Positions 22,725-29,138 of a stretch of 35,884 nt of DNA are shown piece by piece. The notes beneath the pieces were generated by a model. The model did not search any database and was not told the DNA's origin. It was given only the letters and a program-made list of their open reading frames with translations. The stretch is taken from positions 1 to 35,884 of the forward strand of contig CACYPV010000023.1 of assembly GCA_902776375.1 (NCBI GenBank), written 5' to 3'. Source of the DNA: an uncultured Ruminococcus sp. (GTDB taxonomy: Bacteria > Bacillota > Clostridia > Oscillospirales > Acutalibacteraceae). The number at the start of each line of letters is the position of its first letter. Position 1 is the stretch's first letter. Made by a program: the position numbers and the translations under genes.

Positions 22725-23729
22725 ATGGCTAATTTTGAGAATATTACTATTGAAAAAGGAATGTATCAGGGCAAGGGCGGTCTGACCGGCGCGCTCGAGA
22801 GCCTCGACCCGTCCGAGAACTACGAGGGCACTTCTTTAGAGGGGCTCGACGCGTTCTCACGCCAGCTAAAGCGCTTTGACATCAGGGTCAGCGGCAGGGG
22901 CAGCGACTGTGTGGAAAAGTTTTTCCAGACCTCTAATTCCGCCGCGCTGTTCCCCGAGTACGTCAGCCGCGCCGTCCGTCAGGGCATGGAGCGCGCCGAC
23001 ATCCTCCCCAATATCGTGGCGACCGTCACCGATATCGAGGGCATGGATTACCGCAGCATCGTGTCCGACCCGTCCGAGGACGACAAGACGCTCAAGATCG
23101 TCGGCGAGGGCGCGACTATTCCGCAGACCCGCGTAAAGACCCGCGAAAACCTTGTTCAGCTTCACAAGCGCGGCAGAATGCTCGTGGCGTCATACGAGGC
23201 GCTGCGCTTCCAGAGGCTCGACCTCTTTACCGTCACCCTCAATCAGATCGGCGCATATATCGCCAGAGCGCAGCTCAAGGACGCTATCGACGTGCTCGTC
23301 AACGGCGACGGCAACAACAACGCCGCGGCAAACGTTTCGGTCGCGACTTCCGGCGCGCTCGTTTACGGCGACCTTGTAAAGCTGTGGGCGAACATGAGCC
23401 CCTACGAGCTCAACACCATCCTTGCCCCCACGCAGGAAATGCAGAAGATCTTGGAGATGAGCCAGATGCAGGACGCGGTCGCGGGACTCGATTTTCAGGG
23501 CACGGGCAAAATGGTGACCCCGCTGGGCGCCGCGCTGCTCCACGCCCCCGAAATGACCGCCGGCACCGTCATCGGTCTTGACAAAAACTGCGCGCTCGAA
23601 ATGGTTCAGGCGGGCGGCGTAGTGACCGATTACGACAAGCTGATCGACCGCCAGCTTGAGCGCGCGGCGATCACCTGCACCGCGGGCTTCTCGAAGATCT
23701 TTACCGAAGCGGCAAAGACCCTGTCATAA
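22725..23729 (+). CDS. Phage major capsid protein
   Basis: A 334-residue protein judged to be the major capsid protein by position (after protease/scaffold and decoration), size and features. It has an N-terminal arm without a long delta domain, 'SNSAALFPEYVSRAVRQGM', the 'GEGATIPQTRVKTRENLVQLHKRGRMLVASYEAL' region (split here only as a pointer to residues about 125-160), and 'GLDKNCALEMVQAGGVVTDYD' near the end, as in HK97-fold capsids of PBSX-like phages. The ribosome site is AACGGAGGT. No frameshift or stop interrupts it. Confidence 0.85.
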   Translation: MANFENITIEKGMYQGKGGLTGALESLDPSENYEGTSLEGLDAFSRQLKRFDIRVSGRGSDCVEKFFQTSNSAALFPEYVSRAVRQGMERADILPNIVATVTDIEGMDYRSIVSDPSEDDKTLKIVGEGATIPQTRVKTRENLVQLHKRGRMLVASYEALRFQRLDLFTVTLNQIGAYIARAQLKDAIDVLVNGDGNNNAAANVSVATSGALVYGDLVKLWANMSPYELNTILAPTQEMQKILEMSQMQDAVAGLDFQGTGKMVTPLGAALLHAPEMTAGTVIGLDKNCALEMVQAGGVVTDYDKLIDRQLERAAITCTAGFSKIFTEAAKTLS

Positions 23730-23746
23730 GGAACGGAGGTAAGCGC

Positions 23747-24103
23747 TTGAACATTGCGAATGTTACCGATCGCTTTGCCGTGCTTGCCGAACTTGAAAGC
23801 TCCGAGGTAAGCCGCTGGAGCTCTGTTGTTGAGGTCGCCTGCCGCTACGTGCAGTCGCTGTGTACGGTCGAAGCCCCCGACAGCGGGCAGACCGCCCGTC
23901 TGGAGACTCTGGCCGCGGTTTATGCGTTCGCGCTGTATGAAATGTGCGGCAACAGCCGGCTTACCCAATTTGTCGCGGGTGACGTCAGATTGACGTCATC
24001 CGCCGACAATGCGGGCGGCGCTTGGCAGCTTTGGAAGGAAATGGCAAAAAGCAACGCGGATCTTATTCGCGGAGACGATTTTATTTTCGGCAGGGTGATA
24101 TGA
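23747..24103 (+). CDS. Head-tail connector-like protein (adaptor)
   Basis: A 118-residue helical protein directly after the major capsid gene, the usual slot of the gp6/YqbG-type adaptor that docks on the portal. Start codon TTG at 23747 follows AACGGAGGTAAGCGC. The sequence is helical ('VVEVACRYVQSL', 'ETLAAVYAFALYEM') with a polar end. Assignment rests mainly on position and size; sequence similarity is only suggestive. It overlaps the next gene by one base (TGATG). Confidence 0.6.
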   Translation: MNIANVTDRFAVLAELESSEVSRWSSVVEVACRYVQSLCTVEAPDSGQTARLETLAAVYAFALYEMCGNSRLTQFVAGDVRLTSSADNAGGAWQLWKEMAKSNADLIRGDDFIFGRVI

Positions 24104-24471
24104 TGAGTTTATTCAGTTGTGTTGATAAGGAAATAGGTCGCTACGGCTCGCAGGTGACCATAAATCAGGGCGGCAGCGAAATAAACACGCGCGCGTTTCT
24201 GGAGCCGCTGCGCTACCGCAATAAGATATATATAGGCGGCGAATACCGCAAGCTGGGCTTTTTGAAGCGTGAAAAATACCTTTATGTCGGCAAGTCTGAT
24301 CACCGCCTTGTTGAAAACGAATCGGTCATAGAAACGCACGGCAATAAATATATTGTAAAAAGGTGCGAAACCTATTTCGTCAAGGATACGCCCGTCTATG
24401 AGTGGGCTATCCTGGTGCCATACGGCGAAGAAAGGGAGGATGAATATGACTCAGATACAGCAGTGTGTTGA
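24103..24471 (+). CDS. Head-closure-like protein (YqbH/XkdH position)
   Basis: A 122-residue β-rich protein; 'SQVTINQGGSEINTRAFLEPL' starts the fold (residues about 14-34, quoted only in part) and 'RKLGFLKREKYLYVGKSD' follows. Size, position and the short-barrel look match head-closure proteins such as PBSX XkdH. The ATG at 24103 overlaps the previous stop; an ATG at 24100 is an alternative. The C terminus ('EEREDEYDSDTAVC') is acidic because it is read across the next gene's ribosome site. Confidence 0.58.
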   Translation: MSLFSCVDKEIGRYGSQVTINQGGSEINTRAFLEPLRYRNKIYIGGEYRKLGFLKREKYLYVGKSDHRLVENESVIETHGNKYIVKRCETYFVKDTPVYEWAILVPYGEEREDEYDSDTAVC

Positions 24472-24877
24472 CAGGATCGTCGACAGGCTCAAAATGAACG
24501 ACGCGTTCAGCAGCGTAAGATTCATACGCGAGTACGGGAACGTCAGCATCGAAACGCCCGTGCGCGGACTGCTCGCGGTGGTGGGAATAACCAACACCTC
24601 GCGCAAAAAGGGCTACATCGGCGGTTATCTTTCCTCGTCTGTAAGGGGCGAGACCTACGTCGCGACGGCTGAGATCCGCGTGTACGCGCCCGCCGACGAA
24701 AACGGCAGCGGGCTTTCGGAGCTTGTGTTCGAGCTGATGACGGCGATAGAGGCGGCTGACGCCGAGAAGATAGTGACGTCGGTTTCCGCGTCCTCCATAG
24801 AGTTCGATCCCGACGTCAACGCCGTGTTCAGAAAGGTCGAATTCAAGCTTGAATTCTGCCTTTGCGGGGAGGTGTAG
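24446..24877 (+). CDS. Tail-completion / terminator-like protein (XkdJ position)
   Basis: A 143-residue α/β protein: an N-terminal helix ('QCVDRIVDRLKMNDAFSSV'), β strands ('SVRGETYVATAEIRVYAP') and a central helix ('LSELVFELMTAIEAA'). This pattern and the place in the operon suit a tail terminator or completion protein that caps the tail or joins it to the head. ATG at 24446 is chosen because AGGGAGG lies 6 nt upstream. It overlaps the previous gene by 26 nt. Confidence 0.5.
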   Translation: MTQIQQCVDRIVDRLKMNDAFSSVRFIREYGNVSIETPVRGLLAVVGITNTSRKKGYIGGYLSSSVRGETYVATAEIRVYAPADENGSGLSELVFELMTAIEAADAEKIVTSVSASSIEFDPDVNAVFRKVEFKLEFCLCGEV

Positions 24878-24879
24878 GC

Positions 24880-25242
24880 GTGGAGCTTTTATTTGAAAAC
24901 GGCTCCGACCTGCTTATCCGCGTTAACGGAGAGATCACGGGCGGCGTAAGCGACTTGCGCCGCACCGTTATAAACGACGAGGAAAATATCTATCAGTTCC
25001 TCACGGACAAGCCCGTCGCCCGTATACCTAAGCAAAAATACCGCCTTAGGTTCAAAATGCGCTGCAAAAGCGGCTGCGTTTTTGAAAACGGCGTTGAGAG
25101 CATAGAGATAAGCGACGGCAAAAAGACCGAGATATATACAAGCTGCGCGGTTACGATACTGCACAGCAGGGCAGAGCCGAACCGTGCCGTTGAATACGAG
25201 GTTACGGTCGAGGCGCGCGAAAGGAGCGTTGCGTATGAATGA
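24880..25242 (+). CDS. Small β-rich phage protein at the tail-tube position
   Basis: A 120-residue protein with no confident family. It is rich in β strands ('LLIRVNGEIT', 'KYRLRFKMRCKSG', 'ESIEISDGKKTEIYTSCAV', 'VEYEVTVEAR'), which is compatible with a reduced tail-tube or adaptor ring fold, but this is inference from pattern and position only. Start GTG at 24880 has GGGGAGG 7 nt upstream. In PBSX-like operons this region would carry sheath, tube, chaperone and tape measure; here only this gene and the next 44-codon one are present. Confidence 0.55.
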   Translation: MELLFENGSDLLIRVNGEITGGVSDLRRTVINDEENIYQFLTDKPVARIPKQKYRLRFKMRCKSGCVFENGVESIEISDGKKTEIYTSCAVTILHSRAEPNRAVEYEVTVEARERSVAYE

Positions 25243-25369
25243 AAACCTGATGACACTTGCCGAGGAGGAGTCGGTATACGGCTGCGACGAGCTCAGCGAG
25301 CAGCTTGAGCTAGAGAGCATCCGTTACAGCCGCGCGCTTCCCGAAGAAGGGGAGGCGAGGGTAAGATGA
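25235..25369 (+). CDS. Short acidic phage peptide (44 aa)
   Basis: 44 residues, highly acidic ('LAEEESVYGCDELSEQLEL'), predicted helical. AAAGGAG lies about 8 nt before the ATG. It overlaps the preceding gene by 8 nt and the next by 4 nt (ATGA), so it is almost certainly translated as part of the operon. It occupies the place normally held by tail chaperone and tape measure. Function unknown; it may be a remnant or replacement of those genes. Confidence 0.6.
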   Translation: MNENLMTLAEEESVYGCDELSEQLELESIRYSRALPEEGEARVR

Positions 25370-25881
25370 AGCTTGTGCCTATGCGCTTCAAGGGCGTGGA
25401 ATGGCATCATAATCCGCGCGAAATCAGCTTTGAGTGCGGCAAGCGCGTAAACGAGCTGCACGCGCCCTACGGCAGGTCTTACATACAGAACACCGGCAGA
25501 AAATGCATGCTGATAAAGGGCGAGGGCGAGCTTTACGGCGACGACTGCGCCGAGCAGTTCGCGGCGCTTTTTGAGCTGTTCAAAAGCGGCGGCAGCGGAG
25601 TGTTGGCTATCCATAAGCTCGGCTCGCTGTACGCGGAGTTCGAAAGCCTTAGGATCAAGGGCATGCCAAAGCCCGACGTGCTCACCTACAGCTTTGTTTT
25701 TCGCGAGGTCATGGAGCGCTCGCGCGACGAAAAGCCTACGTCCTACACCCCCGAAAGCGGCGAAACGCTCTGGGACGTGTCCTACCGCTTCGATATAGTA
25801 ATAGACAGACTGGTTGCGCTCAACCCGTGGGTCAAGCGTCCGGATGAAAGCCTTGGCGGAAAGGAAGTGGCGCTGTGCTGA
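25366..25881 (+). CDS. LysM-domain tail protein (XkdP-like)
   Basis: A 171-residue protein. The N-terminal part ('FKGVEWHHNPREISFECG' onward) resembles the tail-tube-initiator-like domain of XkdP-type proteins, and residues about 123-171 form a short LysM-type motif ('ESGETLWDVSYRFDIVIDRLVALNPWV'; shown here as a pointer). In PBSX-type phages this protein lies at the baseplate hub between tape measure and XkdQ. It is shorter than XkdP (about 220-235). It overlaps its neighbours at both ends. Confidence 0.82.
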   Translation: MKLVPMRFKGVEWHHNPREISFECGKRVNELHAPYGRSYIQNTGRKCMLIKGEGELYGDDCAEQFAALFELFKSGGSGVLAIHKLGSLYAEFESLRIKGMPKPDVLTYSFVFREVMERSRDEKPTSYTPESGETLWDVSYRFDIVIDRLVALNPWVKRPDESLGGKEVALC

Positions 25882-26840
25882 CTGTCAAAATATCCCGCGC
25901 GGACAAGCAGTTTTTCACCCTCGAGGATGTGCTGACCGTCAGGCTCGACGCGGATCTTAACGTCCCTGCCGACAGCCTGACCGTCACCTGCCCGTATAAC
26001 GATACCATACGGAAAAACGCCCAAACCATTCAGGCGTACAACGGCGACCGGCTGGTGTTCAGGGGGCGGATAGACAGTGTGGATTCCATAAAGCGCGCTC
26101 AGGGCGTTATTATGAAAATCACCGCGCGCAGTCTTGCGGCGGCGTTGCTGGACAATGAGGCGGAGCCCGTCACATATTTTGATCCCACCGCCGTGATGAT
26201 AGAGAGCCGCCATCTGCGTCCCTTTGGCATAACCCTGGCAAACAGAGATAACCAGCCGTATTACGATTCTTTGAAAATCGACAAGGGCATGTCGCATTGG
26301 CGCGTGATCGAGCGGTTCTGCCGCGCGCGGTACCACAGCGAGCCGCGTATATCGGGCGACGGAACGGCTTATCTTGACCGTCGGCCGTCCGATGAGGTCG
26401 CGGTGTTTTCCGACAGCGGCAGCGGCATACCGTATATTTCATTGAACGAGAGCCGCCGCCCGTACCGCCTGATCTCGGAAATAAGGCTCAAATTCCGTCA
26501 GGCGAACACCTACGGTTCCGTGATACGCAACGCTAATCCCGAAGCGCGGCAGGTCACGCGCGTGCGTTACGTGAACGCGGCGGCTGACAAAACCACGCTT
26601 GCCACGGCGGACAAAATGCTTGAAAACAGCAATCGCAGAAGCTATCTGCTCAAGCTGAGCTGCGCGGGCTGCCATTGCGGACTGCTCGGCAAAAGGGCTG
26701 AGGTGCGCGACAGCGTGCTTGGCACAATAGGCGGCTTGGCGGTCAGAAAGGTCAGCTATACCGTTTCGAGCCGCGGCGAGTTCAGCACGATAGAATTGGA
26801 AAAGGAGAATTATAATGTGGTTGATGAGTTACATAACTGA
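25875..26840 (+). CDS. Baseplate hub protein (XkdQ / gpD-like)
   Basis: A 321-residue hub protein of the XkdQ / late-control D type, which forms the ring holding the central spike. Signs include the opening 'VLTVRLDADLNVPADSLTV', 'NGDRLVFRGRIDSVDSI', the middle 'VIERFCRARYHSEPRISGDG', and a C-terminal 'GLLGKRAEVRDSVLG' as found in this family. Length matches XkdQ (about 325). Start GTG at 25875 has AAGGAAG upstream and overlaps the LysM gene by 7 nt. No disruption. Confidence 0.82.
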   Translation: MLTVKISRADKQFFTLEDVLTVRLDADLNVPADSLTVTCPYNDTIRKNAQTIQAYNGDRLVFRGRIDSVDSIKRAQGVIMKITARSLAAALLDNEAEPVTYFDPTAVMIESRHLRPFGITLANRDNQPYYDSLKIDKGMSHWRVIERFCRARYHSEPRISGDGTAYLDRRPSDEVAVFSDSGSGIPYISLNESRRPYRLISEIRLKFRQANTYGSVIRNANPEARQVTRVRYVNAAADKTTLATADKMLENSNRRSYLLKLSCAGCHCGLLGKRAEVRDSVLGTIGGLAVRKVSYTVSSRGEFSTIELEKENYNVVDELHN

Positions 26841-27156
26841 TCATTCCCTTGCGCCTCCATCGGCGGCAAAGGGAGAGCTCAGCTCGGGCGGTTCGGGCGG
26901 CACCTCGGTCGCTTCATCCGAGGAGCACAAGGCGCTGGAAATGTGCTTCCCCTACGGCGTAGTCAGCGTGCCTCCGTCAGGCGAGCGCGCGGTGGTGCTG
27001 CCGCTCGACGACGGCGAGGTCGGCTTGGGCGTTATAGCTAACAGCGTCGGGCTTCAGGAGGGCGAGGTAATGCTCTACTCAAAGGGCGGCGCCACGCTGG
27101 TGCTCAAAAACGACGGCAGGGTGCTTATAAACGGCGCGGAGGTGCGCAATGGTTGA
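26815..27156 (+). CDS. Baseplate spike protein (gp45/gpV-like)
   Basis: A 113-residue protein resembling small Mu gp45 / gpV-type spikes: 'CFPYGVVSVPPSGERAVVLPL' (residues about 44-64, given in part), followed by 'GEVMLYSKGGATLVLKNDGRVLING', the repeated glycine/β pattern of the trimeric spike tip. It would form the membrane-piercing point of the baseplate. A Gly/Ser-rich N-terminal stretch is present in place of a full OB domain. AAGGAG precedes the ATG; it overlaps the hub gene by 26 nt. Confidence 0.72.
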   Translation: MWLMSYITDHSLAPPSAAKGELSSGGSGGTSVASSEEHKALEMCFPYGVVSVPPSGERAVVLPLDDGEVGLGVIANSVGLQEGEVMLYSKGGATLVLKNDGRVLINGAEVRNG

Positions 27157-27478
27157 CGCAATGCTCAGCGGCGGCGATCTGACCGCGGACAGCGCCGGCA
27201 ACGTGGTCGATATAAGCGGAGCGGACACGCTGTTCCAAAGGGCGCTTGTCTGCCTGACCGTGCCGAAGGGAAGCTTTGTTTACGACAGACAGCTCGGGGT
27301 GCGGCAGGACGGCTCCGACTTGCAGCGGACGGAGCTTTTGCTGAATGAAGCGCTCGCCGAATATCCCGGCACATCGGCAAAGGCGCTCGACGCCGACGGC
27401 GAAACGCTCAGGCTGCAAATCACTATAAACGGCGAAAGCCGTGTGGAGGAGGTGCGTTACAACGGAAACGTACAATGA
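27149..27478 (+). CDS. Baseplate protein gp25/XkdS-like
   Basis: A 109-residue protein: 'TADSAGNVVDISGADTLFQRAL' near the N terminus, 'VPKGSFVYDRQLGVRQ' in the middle, then 'LLLNEALAEYPG' and a β-rich end. This matches the XkdS / DUF2634-gp25 group, which in contractile tails starts sheath polymerisation and belongs to the wedge. Its retention without a sheath gene is notable. It overlaps the spike gene by 8 nt. Confidence 0.7.
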   Translation: MVDAMLSGGDLTADSAGNVVDISGADTLFQRALVCLTVPKGSFVYDRQLGVRQDGSDLQRTELLLNEALAEYPGTSAKALDADGETLRLQITINGESRVEEVRYNGNVQ

Positions 27479-28520
27479 GATATATCAAAGGATGAAAGAA
27501 AATTATACACAGCAGCGCGGCGAGGATTTTGACGAGGCGGGCGATATAGCCATCCGCCTAAAGGTGCTCGCCGGCGAAATATACAATATGCAGACGACTG
27601 TTGAGTGGCTCAAACGCCAGTTGTTCCCCTCAACGGCGACGGGCGAGTTCCTCGACCGTTTTGCAGCGCAGCGCGGGCTTGCAAGGAACCCGGCGGCCAA
27701 GGCGCACGGCCGGCTCAAATTCAGCGTTAACGAACAAAAGACCACCGCCGTTACTATACCGCGCGGTACGGTCGTGTCGACCGACAGCGAGATCCCGGTC
27801 AGGATCTACACGACCGAGGACAGCGAGATACCGCCGTATACATACAGCGTTACGGTGCCTGCCGAGGCGGAGCAGGCGGGCTATCGCGGCAATGTGAACG
27901 CACGCACCGCGGTGGTGCCGGTAAGCGTCCCGTCCGAGGTCGATGCTATTACCAACGAAAGCCCCTTTACGGGAGGCTTTGACGAAGAGAGCGACACGAC
28001 GTTGCGCGCGCGTATACAAAACAGCTATGTAAACAGCCCCAACGGAATGAACGCTTCATTCTATATCGAGCTTGTAAAGCAGGTAGACGGCATAACAAAG
28101 GCAGGTGTGGTTTCAAGAGCGCGCGGCGCCGGCACGATAAATATTTACATAGCAGACACCGACGGAAATGCCACCGACGCTCAGTTGAATGAGGCGCAGG
28201 CGATAGTGAACGCTCAGCGTGAGCTCAATGTAGACGCGTTGGTAACAAGGGCCACAAGCCTGAGCTACGACCTAAGCGTACTCGTTACCAAGAAAGCGGG
28301 TTACAGCAGCGCCGAGGTCATTTCGATGTGCGCCGACGCATTTGAGGATTACGTATCGACTATTCCGATCGGCGGCAGGCTCTATTTGTCGGTGCTCGGC
28401 AAGTATCTGCTTGAAACGGGTTGTATCGACAATTACGAGTTCGATCCTAGCATGAGCGACATGAGCGTGCCAAATTCAAAGTTCTTCGTCACAGGCGACG
28501 TAAATGTGGAGGTGAGCTGA
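27441..28520 (+). CDS. Baseplate wedge protein J (XkdT-like)
   Basis: A 359-residue baseplate J protein. Typical features are 'NEIYQRMKENYTQQRGEDFD' at the N terminus, 'FPSTATGEFLDRFAAQRGL', 'GRLKFSVNEQKTTAVTIPRG' and 'NESPFTGGFDEESDTTLRAR', then 'VVSRARGAGTINIYIADTDG'. Length is the same as XkdT (about 348). The start is uncertain: GTG at 27441 is the only canonical codon before 'TETYNE', but the best ribosome site (GGAGGAGG, 27445-27452) lies after it; ATG at 27492 would remove the conserved N-terminal motif. The last base overlaps the next ATG. Confidence 0.9.
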   Translation: MWRRCVTTETYNEIYQRMKENYTQQRGEDFDEAGDIAIRLKVLAGEIYNMQTTVEWLKRQLFPSTATGEFLDRFAAQRGLARNPAAKAHGRLKFSVNEQKTTAVTIPRGTVVSTDSEIPVRIYTTEDSEIPPYTYSVTVPAEAEQAGYRGNVNARTAVVPVSVPSEVDAITNESPFTGGFDEESDTTLRARIQNSYVNSPNGMNASFYIELVKQVDGITKAGVVSRARGAGTINIYIADTDGNATDAQLNEAQAIVNAQRELNVDALVTRATSLSYDLSVLVTKKAGYSSAEVISMCADAFEDYVSTIPIGGRLYLSVLGKYLLETGCIDNYEFDPSMSDMSVPNSKFFVTGDVNVEVS

Positions 28521-29014
28521 TGGGCAGCTTTGATTCCATGAAAAGCAAGCTTGCTCCGCTCGGCGTTTATTCGCTCGGGGAGGGCGGTACGGTTTGCTGC
28601 GAGCTCGGCGCGTACGCCGAAGGGCTCGATCCTCTTTTTGACGAGCTGGATGAAATGGAGCGCGAAAGCTTTATTGCTACCGCCGAAAGCTACGGGCTGA
28701 GCGAACGCGAAAAATTTATTGACCGCGAAAAGCCGCAGCTTACGACCGAGCGCAGGCGCGAGCTGTTGATAACGCAGGAGAAAAGCTCAAGCGGCGACGC
28801 GTCGGCGGCGGGCTTCAGGCAGTTCCTTAGCGACTGCGGGCTCCAAAACTTCAGGGTCGACGAGCTTCCCGCTCTCAAACGAATAGTCATAAACATAAAC
28901 GATGTGCTCAACGAGGGCGAAAAAACCCTGATCGGAAGCAAAATAGCGATGGCGTCTCCCGCGCATCTGAACGTTATGGTCTACTATCAGGACGGCGACA
29001 GCGATAGTTATTGA
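28520..29014 (+). CDS. Baseplate/tail protein XkdU-like (DUF2313)
   Basis: A 164-residue protein of the XkdU / YmfQ type, the last wedge component before the tail fibre in PBSX-like phages. Recognisable parts are 'LAPLGVYSLGEGGTVCCEL', 'FDELDEMERESFIATAESYG', and 'RRELLITQEKSSSGDASAAGF'; the last is a familiar helix with an Arg-rich start. It begins at the stop of the J gene (TGATG). No fibre gene (XkdV-like) follows; the operon ends here. Confidence 0.8.
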   Translation: MGSFDSMKSKLAPLGVYSLGEGGTVCCELGAYAEGLDPLFDELDEMERESFIATAESYGLSEREKFIDREKPQLTTERRRELLITQEKSSSGDASAAGFRQFLSDCGLQNFRVDELPALKRIVININDVLNEGEKTLIGSKIAMASPAHLNVMVYYQDGDSDSY

Positions 29015-29025
29015 CCTATAAAAAA

Positions 29026-29064
29026 GCGCCCGGCTTCGGCAGTTTTTTCGGCGAAGCAGGGCGC
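29026..29064. terminator. Hairpin at the end of the phage operon
   Basis: GCGCCCGGCTTCG (29026-29038) and CGAAGCAGGGCGC (29052-29064), a 13-bp stem with one mismatch. On the plus strand no T tract follows; on the minus strand the stem is followed by six T. It may act as a plus-strand transcript end or block antisense entry into the operon. Confidence 0.55.
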
Positions 29065-29080
29065 ATAATATGAAAAACAC

Positions 29081-29110
29081 TTGATTGCATACATGCGTAT
29101 ATGATATAAT
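29081..29110 (+). promoter_or_regulatory. Promoter of the zinc-ribbon protein gene
   Basis: TTGATT (29081-29086), 18-bp spacer, TATAAT (29105-29110). Transcription would begin near 29117, with ACGGAG ahead of the ATG at 29139. It separates this gene from the phage operon. Confidence 0.65.
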
Positions 29111-29138
29111 CATCTAAAAAGGAAACGGAGTGGTCAAA

